NCBI RefSeq assembly: GCF_030052815.1
Contig: NC_079510.1
Span: forward strand, 10,053,375-10,117,374
Direction of reading: 5' to 3'
DNA length: 64,000 bases
Source of the DNA: Hevea brasiliensis
Taxonomy: Eukaryota > Streptophyta > Magnoliopsida > Malpighiales > Euphorbiaceae
In this document: positions 11,970 to 24,535 of the stretch, piece after piece
Position numbering within the stretch: the stretch's first letter is position 1
How the letters are laid out: every line of letters starts with the position of its first letter
Position numbers and translations under genes: made by a program
The notes under the pieces: generated by a model
Databases searched by the model: none
What the model was told of the DNA's origin: nothing
What the model saw: the letters and a program-made list of their open reading frames with translations, nothing else

Positions 11970-12509
11970 TGTAAGACCCTCACTATGGCAATTTCGTACA
12001 TTCTACTGTTCCAGTGACCGGTGTCGGTCCGGACAGCTAGAATGTTTGGAAAAATATTTAGACTAGAGTGAGAAATCATAAATAACTCAAATATTAATAA
12101 GAAAAATTTAAGAAAAATTTTAGAAATAAAATATAAGCAAGTTATGAGTCGGTGCCCTAGCGATGGGTAATCCAGGGGGAAGTTGCGGTCTTTGCAACTA
12201 GAAGCCCTAAACCCTGGAGAAAATTTGTGAAATAATTTTTGGGACTCCAGAGAAGAGTCATTGAGGTTTCTAAGGCATTAGAATGCCATGAAAAGGTTTA
12301 GAAAAATTTTTCAATCGGTACAAACAATTTTAGTCTGTTAAGCCAAACGGAGGGCATTTTGGTCATTTCGTCTTCAAAGATGATTTTTGGCCGACTTGTC
12401 GAGTTAAGTAAATAATTATCATGATCTAAAATATGAATAAATATTGCTAAAAATTGAATTGAAAATTAGTAGAGAAGAGAAGAAAAAAAAATGAAAGAAA
12501 TTAGGCATT

Positions 12510-12529
12510 ATGACATCATATGATGTCAT
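12510..12529. promoter_or_regulatory. Perfect 20-bp palindrome around TGACATCA in LTR A
   Basis: ATGACATCATATGATGTCAT is fully self-complementary. Equivalent dyads occur in the other LTR families at 19101-19120, 40469-40500, 49004-49032 and 56469-56488. TGACATCA resembles plant bZIP half-sites. A transcription-factor role is inference. Confidence 0.7.
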
Positions 12530-14608
12530 TAAACACTCTCCACCCAATCACAACTTGACAAACTAATTAAAAGGGATAAAGAATAATTAAAAAGAGACAA
12601 AATGAAAAACCAATCTACACTCTCATTTTCAAACAGCCGCACCATAGAGAGAAAGAGAGAAAGAGTTCCACCATTGATGAAGCTTGTAAGCTTCATTTTC
12701 ACCCTTATCTCACCTCAAAACTCCTAGTTGTCTTAACTAAAATTTCATCTTACACCTTGAAGAAGCTTTAAGTAGCAGAAAATTAAAGAGAGATTGAAGT
12801 TTTAACAAGCCAACAAAGTGGTTAAAAGAGATTAGTGCTACTTTTTCCATATTCTTTTAGTAAACTTAAATTTGAGCATGAAAATGGAAATAATTGCAAG
12901 AAAAAAATTTGAGAGATTATTCATGTTTGATGGAAGAAGAATTTTGGTCAGCATGTGTACCTATGGGAATTGATGAATTTAAATGAAATAAAATGTATAT
13001 ATTGGAGTATCTTAGTAGAAATTTGTGATTAGATGTGTTAGATGGCATGGATGGTATGAAATGAACACTTTGGAAATTAGGGTTTGTAAAAAATTAGAGT
13101 TTTGCTAATGTAATGGTATGTGAACCTTGTAATAGTCAATTAGTGACCATTTGAATGTGTGTGAGGAGGAATTGAAGTGAGTAAGGATATTGGAGTTGAA
13201 CTTAGGCATGCTGCCCTTGGTGACCTGCAGGACTGGTTGTGAGTCCAGCAGGTTTGGGTAGCCATAAATGGAGTTGTATAGGTTCAATTGGTGCAAGGCT
13301 AATTGGACATGAAACTAGACACATAATGGCACAACTTTGGTGGAGAAACCCTGCCAAGAAAACTAAACCAAGTTGACCAAAAAATTACCCTAATCCGGGT
13401 GACCAAAACGCTATCCCTGGAAAATGACCAAATAAATAGTGTTTGTTCAAATGGTCATAACTCAGAGTAGAAAAGTTCAATTGATATGAAATTTTACCAG
13501 CAGAAATATGAGACATAGCCCTACAACTTTTATGAGGAACACAAATCCAAATTCTGACCATAACCTAGTCAAATTGCCAACCAAACTTAGGTTACCAAAT
13601 CTGGCAGAACTAAATTGCCAAGAAATTCTGGGTACAGGTCAATTCGGTCAGTTATGGTAAAATGACCATAACTTGAGCTAAAAAACTTCAAGTGGAGTGA
13701 TTCAAAAAAATAAATGTAACTAGACACAACAAGGAACAACTTTCATGAATACAATTTTGTCAAATTCCTACTGTACAAATGACCAATGGAACAGTAAACC
13801 TAGGGTATGAAATCTGAAAATTTTGAATAACATAAGATAAGCTTTGAAATGGTATTGGAAATCAACACCAACAAAAATAAAATGCAAAATGTGGTATCTT
13901 GGAGAACTTAGGTTCAGTAAATTTATTATGTATTAAAAAGTCAACAATTTGAGTGAATAGTAATGTGAATAGTAGTACAAAGACACAAAGTGTAAGAACT
14001 AAAATGGTAGAGGAAATTAAGGTATGAAATTTGGAATCCATGAAATGTTCATGGATTACTTGGAATAGAAATAATAATTTACCTAAATGACTTAATGAAC
14101 ATTTAAGTTATGTGAATATATAATTAAGATTTGTATTCCCATTACTAGTAGGTCTAATAAAAAATGAGTGATACCACTTGAATATGAAATGAAATTAACC
14201 TAGATGGATTGTTGAGACTGATACTCCCAACACCAATGGAGTTCATAATATATTAGCAATACAACTTGAAGTATGAAATGTACCTTACATGAATGGATTG
14301 TTGAATGAATAAATGTGATAAAAGTGTTATTTGGGATTTAGGTTCCCATCAAGAGAGAAAGGAAAGATGTTTTGAATTTAAATGGTAGATCAAATAAATG
14401 TGAATTGTGATCAATATGAATGATGTAAGGAATGTATGAATATTATGATGAATATATAAATTATGGAATTTGTCATGAAATAATGAAGTCATAAAACATA
14501 ATATATTAATATTTAATGATATTATGTGCCATTGTATTGCCTAGACATGTGTGTCAGATTGGATAGATTGGTATGCCAATAGGGTATTGTTTTAGCAGTA
14601 CTGCGAAA

Positions 14609-14702
14609 GGCTTTATGCCAGTATTCATGGCTTTATGCTCGTATTCATGGCTTTATGCCCGCATTCATGGCGTTATGCTAACATTCATGGCTTTTATGCC
14701 TG
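14609..14702. repeat. 20-bp tandem repeats in LTR A, about 4.7 copies
   Basis: The unit is GGCTTTATGCCAGTATTCAT. Copies start at 14609, 14629, 14649, 14669 and 14689, with a few substitutions each. LTR F of the same subfamily has a decayed counterpart of this zone (about 34480-34600). Confidence 0.9.
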
Positions 14703-15267
14703 ATTATGTGTTATCGTGTCTTTTTAGCCATACTGACTACATACGTGGTTGACGTTCTGCGTCCCATGGTATGATAGCCCGAGGCACCGTGTTGTCTAGT
14801 GCCAACGACCCGTTATCTAGTTTAGTCAGCCTGTCATAGGTTACCTGGGCAGAGAAAAAAATTTATTGAAATAAGTTAAAAATATTAGAAACTAAATAAA
14901 TCAGTGAGAAAAATCCGAAAGGTATTAAACTAGTATTAATAATTTAATTATTATGAATGATCCACAACACATAGAAAATATTAAGAGAGTAAATGAAAGA
15001 CTAGCAAAATAAGCATAACGTAAGTAATTATTAGAAATGCATCCTCCATAATAAAATAAACATAAACTAAATATTTAGATTTATTTGTACATTATATAAA
15101 TGATTATTGTAAACTTATGACAAAAGAGATTCTAGAGAGTAATATAAATGACGAAAAATGTACTGTATGACAAATTTCATATGAACCCAGTAAAATTCTT
15201 GAATATAGAAAATATGCTCCAATTATTTTTATTTGTATACATTATTTCTTGTCATATTATTGCACCA

Positions 15268-15285
15268 CTAAGCAGCAATGCTTAG
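15268..15285. other. Conserved LTR stem-loop, LTR A version
   Basis: After TGCACCA comes CTAAGCA, loop GCAA, then TGCTTAG: a perfect 7-bp stem. The same position in other LTRs holds a different but equally self-complementary stem. Confidence 0.8.
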
Positions 15286-15952
15286 AGCGATGGATTTGTT
15301 TCCTCGCGCAGGTACTGAAGATAAAAACCCAGTGGACATTGGACTGGAGAATTTAGAGTCCAGATTTGCGAAAGTGTCAGAAGTGTACAAGGTTGTCACC
15401 TCCTCAGCAATGCATGTAGATAGGGTCCATATAGATCATATTATATATTTTATACATTATAATTAGTTATTATTTGTAATGTAAACTATGAATCGTATGT
15501 TGAAATATAGATTATGGAACTGTAAATGATTTGTAGATCATGTAAATTATGAAATTATGTAATTATTTTGTAAATTATGTAAATTAAGGAAATTTGAAAA
15601 TTTTGCTTATGTAATTTGAGAATGTTTACATATGAATTGAGTATGAATAGATTTGTACAAATGAGTATGTGAATTACAAGAATTGAATGTAAGAAGAATA
15701 TGAGGAGCATGAATGATATTTTTACTGTAAAATATTATTGAAAATTTCAAGCAGGTGAATAGTAAAAAACATCAACTGATAATAAAATAGGGGAAACTTC
15801 GCTGGTTTCTCTCTGGAAAAATAATTGATATTAAAAAATAACGAAATCAAATTATTAAAGGAATAAAGTAAGTTAAGATAGGGTGCTCCGGCATCGAATG
15901 TAGCACACTTTGCTCGGCTACACTGTAGTCGGGTGAGGGGTGTTACATACTT

Positions 15953-16213
15953 TGTAACACCCCTATATTCGGTAGTGCGTTCTACTACTCCGGTGACCGG
16001 TGTCTGTTCGGGCAGCTAGGATGCCTGGAACTACTCTTAAATGTTAGTGAGGAGACATAAAATAATGAAATACAATAGAGGAAAATACAATAAAAAATTA
16101 AGGAAAAATAAAAGATAAAAAATAAAACTAAGTTAAACGAGCCAGCACCGCAGCGATGGATAACCGCACGGGAAAGTTACGGCGCAGGCAATAGCCGACC
16201 CCAGGACCTTGGG
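15953..16213 (+). mobile_element. Solo LTR B, 5' fragment
   Basis: Begins TGTAACACCCC directly after the tactt target copy. The first 260 bp contain CCGGTGACCGGTGTC and a GCAGCGATGGATAACC block shared by these LTRs. It is cut at 16213 by the minus-strand Tekay element. The remainder of LTR B resumes at 27141, with part of its proximal region missing. Confidence 0.8.
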
Positions 16214-16892
16214 CGTCACACCTCACCCCTCTGTAAGGCATGACATGATCCCGTAGAATACCTAATGAACTACCGAACTTCACCTACCGATAATTCATTA
16301 AGTACACTACAAGGGATTTTAAAAAAATTTTCTTACATTCTGGAAGTGGTGAGCAATTTGGGAGGAATTAAAAACCATTTATTCAAAGTTTAAATACTAG
16401 TAAAAATTTTTGTCCATTTTAATTTTGTCGCAAATTTTATAAAACTTTTGACAGAGTTTCGTTTGTATTTGGAGAAAACAGTTCTTCAAACAACTAAAAA
16501 AAAAACACTTCCAATAATTTTCTCAACTCCCAACCTCCAATAAATCTCAAATCAATTCAATTCAATTCACTTCAAAATAATTCCACAATCCAAATCAAAA
16601 TTTATCATCTCAAAATATTTAATAACTTCATTCACAATGCATAAAGTATGAAATTCACAAGTACAAATATTAATTTACAGAAGGAAATCCAAAAACATTA
16701 TTATTACAATTTATTTTACAACTGCTCAACTTTACATTGATACATACAACATTTCTATATTTACATCAAAATTAACTATAAGGGTACAAAATAATACCCG
16801 TACAAAAAGACAGGTGTAGTCCTCAATTCAATAGCATCTCACTCTGCTGCTTTCTCCTTACTCTTATCTGCGACAGCAAAATAAGCTATCGG

Positions 16893-16910
16893 TGAGTATA
16901 AAAATACTCA
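16893..16910. other. Conserved LTR stem-loop, minus 3' LTR version
   Basis: TGAGTAT, loop AAAA, ATACTCA. The next outer pair is broken by a C-to-G change at 16892, which is intact in the 5' LTR copy (25218-25237). A second stem, GCGACAGC with GCTATCG, adjoins it. Confidence 0.7.
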
Positions 16911-18375
16911 GTGGTGCACAATAAAAATTTAAAATACGATACATAAATCATTCATTACCAAAACACAATTTAAGTATTTCTCAATCACATTTCACAATTA
17001 TGAAAACTCAAAATAACATAATTTAGTCAAATAATTTAATAAACACAGTGTTGCCAAAATCATATACAACTTAAGCCATGACACAAAATTTCCGATCAAT
17101 GCCGTGTTGTACACCACGACAAAGCAATCTACAACCCCATTAATCAAAATCAATGAGGGAGGTGGCTAGCTAGCTAATGAGTACTTATCTGATCTCGACC
17201 ACTACTGGTAAGCCAGAGAGGAAGGAAAATAAACGATCTCAACCCCATAAATGGAGGAGGAATAATGTAATACTGTCAGGCTAAGTGTGAACACAAAATC
17301 AATTCAAAACAATTTATTCAAATAATTTGTGAGAAATCTGATCAATTTCCAAAGTCATATTAACAATCATAAATGGCAACACAGTTCATAATTAACTAAA
17401 AAAAAAAAATCAAATTTTCAAGAATCATATATTTAAACAAAAATTACTGTGCACAGACCAGACGTGAGTCACCTCTAGGCCTTGACTCAGCCTCTCCGAA
17501 TTTCTAAGTCTTTTTCAGCTGAAACACATAGTTTCATAGTGTTTCAGTACCATAACTAGCATAAATCCAAAAATAAATTTAACTTCACTTTTACCTAGCT
17601 CTAACGTGCTAAATTCGACGCTCTCGAAGTTTTTGTGTTTCGGGTTACTATTCACAATACTATTCAAGTCAAATTGTTGACTTTCTAAGGCTTAATAGGT
17701 ATGGGAACTCCAACTTCACCCACATACCACATTTTGGTCATTAAATTTGTTGGTTTTGGTCATTTTCTCAAAGCTTAAGTCCTTTAGGCAAAATTGTCAA
17801 ATTTTCAGTTTTGGTGTCCCTAGTTGCACTGTTCCATTGGTAATTTTACTGTTGGAATTTGGCAAAACTTCCTTCATAGAAAATGTTCCTTATTGTCTTA
17901 AGTTTATTCTTATTTTTGAATTACCCCAATTGGAGTTTTGTAGCTCAAGTTATGGCAATTTGAACCATGGCTGCCAGATTGGAAACAACTTAGATTTTCT
18001 GGGTAATTTTGGTGCTGGCAGTTTTAGGTCACCAACTTGGGTGGCCAAATGACTTGGTTGCTGGCAGAATTTGGGCTTGTGTTCTTTATGAAAGTTTTAG
18101 GTCTATATCTCACCTAACCACTGGTAAAAGTTCAGGTCATTTGGATCTGCCTAGCTCGAGTTACGACCAAATGAACAAACACTGTTCATTTAGTCAGTTT
18201 GTACAGGGCAGCCTGCACTTTTCCAACTTTGGTCAATTTGTTCACTAGGTTTTGGTCACTTTTTGGGCATGATTCCTAAATGAAAATTGTGTAATTTTAT
18301 GTCTATTTTCATCCTCAATTGGTCCCATATCAATTGGACTTGTAAAATTTCATTTTTGGTCCTTCAAAGCTGACT

Positions 18376-18401
18376 TGGTCATGCTGCCAGCAGCATGACC
18401 A
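18376..18401. repeat. 26-bp palindrome with 12-bp arms in the LTR
   Basis: TGGTCATGCTGC, CA, GCAGCATGACCA. Decayed versions are at about 26674-26701, 41213-41239 and 49740-49767, and more weakly at 55618 and 63661, so it is an old LTR feature of this family. Role unknown. Confidence 0.75.
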
Positions 18402-19679
18402 CACTCCCTTCGAATTTAGCTTTAATTCCAACCATTCCAACACAACTCATTTGGTCACAAATGACCATTTTTCACTTCACAATAGGTCAAAGACACCATT
18501 TACTCATTTCTCACATTTTTGGTTCATAAACCCTAAGTCCCAAAACCCTAACTTACTAAATTGTTGTATTTAACCACATTTAATGCTTTTAACTATAATC
18601 ACTAAGCTAATTGGGGTTTATATACTCATTCAAATCCATCAAACCATGCAAATCATACTCCCCTTCAAGCTGGCTGAAATTTCAGTTTGGTCCTCCCCAC
18701 ATATTTTTTTTTATTTTAATTTTATTTACAAGTTCTTGATGCCGTACATACACTAATTAAACTAAAAATTTGAAGTTTACATTACTAACCTCAAATGAAG
18801 TCTTTGATCTTCACTTCCTCTCAATTTTCTTCAATTCTTCTCCTTCTAATCTTCCTTCCAAGATTTGTTTATAATTTTTCTTCAAGAAAATCAAAGGATT
18901 TATGGTGGAATTAATATTTAGGAAGCTTAAAAATAAGCTTTCATGGAGGAAAAGTTTGAGAGAGAGCTTGGGAGAGAGAGGCGGCAACTAGGGAAGAAGA
19001 TAATGAAATTTATTTTTTTTTCTTTTCCTTTCTTTATTTATTTTGTCTTATGGAAGACCCCAAAATCCCATTTAATTTAATTTATTAATTATTACTTTTA
19101 TGACATCATGCCTGATGTCATGCATGATGTCATCTCCCTACACTTTTTCTTTTATTTATTTATTTTTTTCTATTAGTTTTTTAATTTAATTCCTGACTCT
19201 GAAATTTTCTTTTGTCCGATTTTATTTGACAGTTAGGTCAGGAGTCAGCTCTCGAGGTCAATTGACCAAATTGCCCCTCGTCGGTTCATCCCGGTTTGCA
19301 AATAATTCAATATTTCTTTCGGCTCCCTGACTTAATTATTTGATTGACCTAACAGTCCTTTTTTGTGATTTTCTCTTTTCCACTGTGTTCGTAAGGGTCC
19401 TAAGGACCGCAGTGTCACATTTTACTGTTCGAAATTTGAGTTTAAAATGACTTCGCTGTCGTTCCTGAGAAGGTCACCCATCGCTGTGACTCTCGGCTCG
19501 TTTAACCTCTTATGTTCTGTTTTTCTTATTTATACTTAACTAATTAAACATTACTAATTATTTGTGTTTACGGCTTCTCTAATTGACTTAAGTGTGGTTC
19601 TAATCCCCTTAATTGTCCAGACCGACTCTGGTCACCGGAACAGTGAAATGTACCAGGCTATACCAATAGGGGTGTTACA

Positions 19680-19694
19680 ATTCTCCCCCCCTTA
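19680..19694 (-). promoter_or_regulatory. Polypurine tract of the minus Tekay element
   Basis: On the minus strand a run reading TTAAGGGGGGGGAGAAT directly precedes the TGTAACACC start of the 3' LTR. This is the expected site of plus-strand DNA priming. Confidence 0.8.
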
Positions 19695-19726
19695 AAATAA
19701 ATTTCGTCTCGAAATTTTACTTGGTA

Positions 19727-21103
19727 TCAATCTCTGAACAGCTGTGGGTGCTGTCTCCTCATGTCCTCCTCTCGTTCCCAAGTAGCCTCCTGGCCCGAAT
19801 GATGGTTCCACAACACTTTTACCAATGGTATCTGCTTGTTCCGTAGCTGCTTCACCTCATAAGCCAGAATCCTTATGGGTTCTTCTTCATATGTGAGGTC
19901 TGGATTCACTTCAATTTCTTCTAGTGGTAGTACATGAGATGGGTCTGATCGATACCTCCTCAATATCGACACATGGAAGACGTTATGTATCTTCTCCAAC
20001 TCTGGAGGTAGTGCCAACCGATATGCCAAGGGACCCACTCTTTCCAGAACCTCATATGGCCCAATGAAACGATGACTCAGTTTCCCCTTTCTGCCGAATC
20101 TCATAATTCTCTTCCAAGGAGAAACTTTGAGGAAAACTTTCTCACCCACTGCATACTCAATATCCCTTCTTTTCAAATCAATATAGGACTTCTGACGGTC
20201 TGATGCAGTCTTAAGTCGATCTCTGATTACCCTGATCTTCTCCTCAGTTTGCTGAACAATTTCGGGTCCAATCATCTTTCTTTCGCCCACGTCATCCCAA
20301 CACAATGGGGTTCTACATTTTCTGCCATACAAAGCTTCATATGGAGGCATCCCAATGCTTGATTGGTAACTGTTGTTGTAAGCAAACTCAATCAAAGGCA
20401 AGTGTGTATCCCAACTGCCCTCAAACTCAATCACACAAGCCCATAGCATGTCCTCCAAGATCTGAATTACCCTCTCAGACTGGCCATTTGTCTGTGGGTG
20501 AAATGCAGTACTGAAGTTCAATCTAGTTCCTAGGGCTCTCTGAAGACTACCCCAGAATCTAGAAGTGAACCTAGGATCTCTGTCTGATACAATGGATACT
20601 GGCACTCCATGAAGCCTCACAATCTCATCGATGTACAACCTGGCCAATCTGTCTAAATTGTAGTCCATTCGGACTGGCAAAAAATGAGCAGACTTAGTCA
20701 GTCTATCGATAATGACCCATACTGCATCATGACTTTTCTGTGTCCTCGGAAGTCCCATCACAAAATCCATTGTTATTCTTTCCCATTTCCATTCTGGCAC
20801 TGGTAGTGGATGTAACAACCTAGTGGGTACTTGATGCTCTGCCTTTACTTGCTGACAAGTTAGGCATTTGGAAACAAACTCTGCCACATCTCTTTTCATA
20901 CCCATCCACCAGTAATGCTCCTTTAGCCCTCTATACATTTTTGTACCACCAGGGTGCATGGCAGAAGGAGACTCATATGCTTCCTTCAAAATGATCTGTC
21001 TCAAATCAACATCATTAGGAACACATATTCTGCCCTGATATAGCAATAGACCGTCATCTCTAATTGAGAGTTTTGGTTTCTTGCCCTGCTGGACTTCTTC
21101 CAA
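19727..21103 (-). pseudogene. Integrase with chromodomain (Tekay, minus), longest intact block
   Basis: A 458-aa open stretch. It has an HHCC zinc-binding module (H..H..CLTC), then the integrase core with Asp in MDFVMGLP, Asp in SDRDPRF and Glu in GQSERVIQILED, so the DDE triad is present. A C-terminal GPY-like segment (RFIGPYEVLERVGP) follows. The end is a chromodomain-like block containing IPLVKVLWNHHSGQEATWE and ending HPQLFRD, which in chromoviruses is thought to target integration to heterochromatin. It is the 3' end of a polyprotein whose upstream parts are split by stops, so it is probably not made in normal form. This block is better preserved than the copy in element C. Confidence 0.9.
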
Positions 21104-21565
21104 CAGCTTCTGATACCTTTCATCATTCTAAGCAGCCATTCTGATCTGATCAATCAACACTGGCTATACATGCCATGCAACTGCTGTCTGCCCATCATCA
21201 TTAATCTCTAAGCTAGCATGCAATGATCTTAACTCATGCACCAAAGACAAAGGAGTAACCCGTAGACTTGCCATAGTCTTGCGACTTAAGGCGTCAGCCA
21301 CAACATTAGCTTTCCCTGGCTGATAGTCTATTAGACAATCATAGTCTTTTATTAACTCTAACCATCTCCTCTGTCTCAAATTCAACTCTTTTTGGGTGCC
21401 CAAATACTTCAAACTCTTATGATCTGTGTAGATGTAACATTTCTCCCCATACAAATAGTGCCTCCAGATCTTAAGAGCAAACACAATGGTTGCAAGCTCC
21501 AAATTATGTGTTGGATAATTCCTCTCATGCGGTTTTAGCTGGAGTGATGAATAGGCAATGACATT
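21104..21565 (-). pseudogene. RNase H segment of the minus Tekay pol
   Basis: Contains [11 protein letters not shown] and ADALSRKT, which are typical of the Ty3/gypsy RNase H end. Stop codons at about 21119 and 21163, and a TGA at 21566 (element C has CGG there), separate it from RT and integrase. It reads in the same general frame as its neighbours. Confidence 0.85.
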
Positions 21566-23161
21566 TCAATCTTGCATCAATACACAGTCTAACCCATTGT
21601 GAGAAGCATCACTATAAACTATATATTCTTTACCCGGTGTAGGTAAAGTCAGGACTGGAGCCTCTATCAAACATCTTTTCAATTCATCAAAACTCTGTTG
21701 GCATTTGTCTGTCCACTGAAATTTCACATATTTTCTAAGCAGCTTGGTCAATGGAGATGCCAACATGGAGAATCCCTTTACAAATCGACGGTAGTATCCA
21801 GCTAAACCCAGAAAACTGCGAATCTCTGTGACATTTCTGGGTGGCTTCCAATTAAGGATAGCTTCAATCTTGCTAGGATCTACCTTAATACCCTCTACTG
21901 ATACTATGTGCCCTAAAAAGGATATCTCCTTCAGCCAAAATTCATATTTCGACAATTTGGCGTATAGCTGTTTCTCCCTCAAAGTCTGCAGTACAATCCG
22001 CAGATGTCTATCATGCTCTTCTGCATTCCTCGAATAGACCAATATATCATCGATAAATACCATAACAAACTGGTCGAGGTATGGTCTGAAGATAGTGTTC
22101 ATCAAATCCATAAAAGCAGCCGGAGCGTTAGTTAACCCGAATGGCATGACCAAGAACTCATAATGGCCATAGCAGGTTCTGAAGGCAGTTTTAGGAATAC
22201 TCTGCTCTTGTTCTCTCAACTGATAATAACCTGATCTCAAGTCAATTTTGGAGAACACAGTTGCACCTCTCAACTGATCAAATAAGTCATCAATACGGGG
22301 CAATTGATATCTGTTATTTATTGTCACCTTATTCAACTGCTGATAGTCAATGCATAACCGGAGAGTGCCATCCTTCTTCTTAACAAACAATACTGGCGCT
22401 CCCCAAGGTGACACATTAGGGCGGATAAAGCCCTTATCAAGCAGCTCTTGCAACTGCACTTTCAATTCTTTTAGTTCTGCAGGTGCCATTCTATACGGCG
22501 TTATGGAGATTGGGTCCACACCAGGCATAACATCAATTTCAAACTGCACTTCTCTTTTTGGAGGTAATCCTGGCAATTCATCAGGAAATACATCCGGAAA
22601 GTCACATACAGTAGGAATGTCCCTCAGTGCTAGACTCTCCACTTGGGTGTCTATCACATGTGCCAAGTACGCCTCACACCCTTTCCTAATCATTTTTCTA
22701 GCCAGTGCAGCTGAAATGATGTTTGAAGGCAATAACTGCCTCTCCCTATGTATTACTACATCACCATACTGAGGGAGACCAAAAGTGACTGTCTTCAGTC
22801 TACAATCAATCATCGTATGATGCCTGGCTAACCAATCCATGCCCAAGATAATGTCATAATCTCTGAAGGGCATTTCAATCAAATCAGACAAAAAAGTGTG
22901 TCCTTGGATCACCAAAGGACAATCCCTATATAATTTATTTACCCTGACCTCCTGGCCTAATAGACTAGTTACTAGCACATCATAATCCATTGGTACACAC
23001 TGAATAGCAGTAGAACACATCACACTAGCACTAACATACGAATGTGTGGAGCCAGGATCAAATAACACATGTACATCTTGGTCAAGGATGGAAAAATTAC
23101 CAGCTACAATGTCTAATGTTTCAGCCTCCTCCCTCTGACGCATTGTATACACTCCGATCAA
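21566..23161 (-). pseudogene. Protease and reverse transcriptase (Tekay, minus)
   Basis: A 531-aa open stretch. The protease active-site region is [12 protein letters not shown] near residue 34. RT follows with [33 protein letters not shown] and the catalytic FIDDILVYS, all intact, then the start of RNase H ([16 protein letters not shown]) before a TGA. The open frame is longer than in the + copy (element C), which has six stops over the same part. Alone it lacks RNase H and integrase. Confidence 0.9.
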
Positions 23162-24346
23162 AAGAATCGTACTGGCCGTTAATGTTGCTTTGACTTCCAG
23201 GAGTGTTTACCTCTGCCTCTACCTCTAGCAGTTGACTGTGACCCTCTAGGTGCAGAGACTTGGTCTAATCCTTCAGATGTAGTAGAAGGTCCAGACCGGC
23301 GCGGACTAGTGCAATCCTTAGTGAAATATCTGCTCCCTCCACAGTTAAAACATGCACCGGTGGCCTTAAAACAAATCCCACTGTGAGTTCTGTCACAAGT
23401 TTCACACTGTCGTAGTGATAGAGCTCCTCGGGGTGCCTGCTGGGTCTGCTGACCAGACCAGGGTCGTCTTTGGCCAAAAAATCTGCCTCTGCCAAATCTA
23501 CGGGAGCTAAATCCCCCAAACTGTTTCCTCTTTCCAGAACCACACTCAGATGTTTGTCCCGTAGTCTTTTTAGTCTTCTCTTTCTCTTGTGTACCCTTCT
23601 TTACTGCCCCTTCAGATTCTATCCTTTCCAGTTCCAAGGTCTGTGAGATCAACTCAGCGAAATTCTGATGTCGGAAACCCACAACTTGCATTCTCAGATT
23701 TGGCCTTAACCCAGACTCAAACCTCTTACATCTGTCTTTGGGGGTGGAGACTAAGCTTCCAGCATAGTGGCTTAGCCTTGAGAAGTCTCTCTCATATTCT
23801 GCTATGGTTCTGTCCCCTTGTTTCAAACTCAGGAATTCTTGTAACTTCATATCCACATACTCATCAGGAACCCATTTCTGCCTGAATTCCCTCAGGAAGT
23901 CTGTCCATGTCAGCACAGGTGGCTCAACCAGGCTGTGGGAGATGGTTTTCCACCATTCATACGCATCCCTTTACAACAAGGAAACAGAATACTCGAACTT
24001 CAGCTCTTCCGTACACTGCAGCTTTCTAAAAACTCGTTTCATTCTTTCCAACCACTGTTCTACCTCCAGTGGATCCACAGTGCCTTTAAACTCGGTGGCC
24101 CCAAATTTCATCAATTTTTCATATTGCCGAGAAATTTGGGTTGTGCATGTGTGCTTGCATCCGAGCTTGGGTGGCACATTACCCGCAATTTGTCGGAAAA
24201 CGCAGCCATCTGCATAAACCGAAAGCAGGAATCGCTACCGGAGTAGGAGCTGGAGTAGCTGACCCACTCACGTTCTAGAGTGCTGGGGCTTTCCCTTGAA
24301 CCTCAGCCTCAATAGATTGTTCTTCGGAATGATATCCTCCTTCCAT
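23162..24346 (-). pseudogene. Gag of the minus Tekay element
   Basis: Gag starts at ATG 24346 (minus strand). Its first 60 codons contain a TAG (CAG in the other copy) and small indels. Capsid blocks QYEKLMKFGATEFKGT and KLQEFLSLKQGDRTIAEYE are clear. A TAA at 23971 replaces a Gln codon. The nucleocapsid knuckle reads CFNCGGSRYFTKDC, so the zinc-binding His is Tyr here; element C keeps CFNCGRSGHFAKDC. It ends in an Arg/Gly-rich tail. Confidence 0.85.
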
Positions 24347-24511
24347 TCCGTTTTCCCAAATTTTCTACTTCCTAAGATCAAACACAATGAGGTTGACCTC
24401 CGTTAGTGCATATTCATGATGTAAATATGTCATATGTATCAATTAAAGACACTTGAGCAGTTGTACTTATCAAAGAAATATTCACATGCATAGTCAAAAT
24501 TTATTGCAAAA

Positions 24512-24527
24512 CCATGCTCTAATACCA
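24512..24527 (-). promoter_or_regulatory. PBS of the minus Tekay element
   Basis: The minus strand reads TGGTATTAGAGCATGG, 8 bp inside the LTR end. It matches the initiator tRNA-Met-type PBS TGGTATCAGAGC with one C-to-T change. Confidence 0.85.
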
Positions 24528-24535
24528 CTAAAACA

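Larger units (their letters stand above)
11970..15947 (+). mobile_element. Solo LTR A (Ty3/gypsy, 3,978 bp)
   Basis: It starts TGTAAGACCC and ends GGGGTGTTACA, flanked by tactc and tactt. No internal gag-pol follows, so it is a solo LTR. Near the start it shares TGACCGGTGTCGGT with the Tekay-type LTRs, but the rest is divergent. Its 3' end (CTCGGCTACACTGTAG and GGGTGAGG) matches the end of solo LTR F, so A and F form one subfamily. It contains a 20-bp palindrome, a 20-bp repeat array and the conserved stem-loop. Confidence 0.85.
16214..19679 (-). repeat. 3' LTR of the minus Tekay element (3,466 bp)
   Basis: On its own strand it starts TGTAACACCCC and ends at 16214 in TGTGACG, where TGTGACA is expected; the last base is mutated. 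In about the first 135 bp from the 16214 side I count six differences from the 5' LTR copy. It carries the stem-loop (16870-16911), a TGACATCA dyad (19101-19120) and a 26-bp palindrome (18376-18401). Confidence 0.85.

Noticed and set aside
14609..14702. CRISPR-like array in LTR A
   Set aside because: The units are directly adjacent 20-mers without spacers, in plant repeat DNA.
21828..22772. Plus-strand ORFs of 69 and 140 aa opposite the minus Tekay RT
   Set aside because: They are antisense shadows of the conserved RT frame; similar shadows appear opposite element C at 45367-45789 and 46102-46311.
23589..24246. Plus-strand ORFs (98, 137 and 103 aa) opposite the minus gag
   Set aside because: The gag frame on the minus strand has clear family motifs, while these have none.
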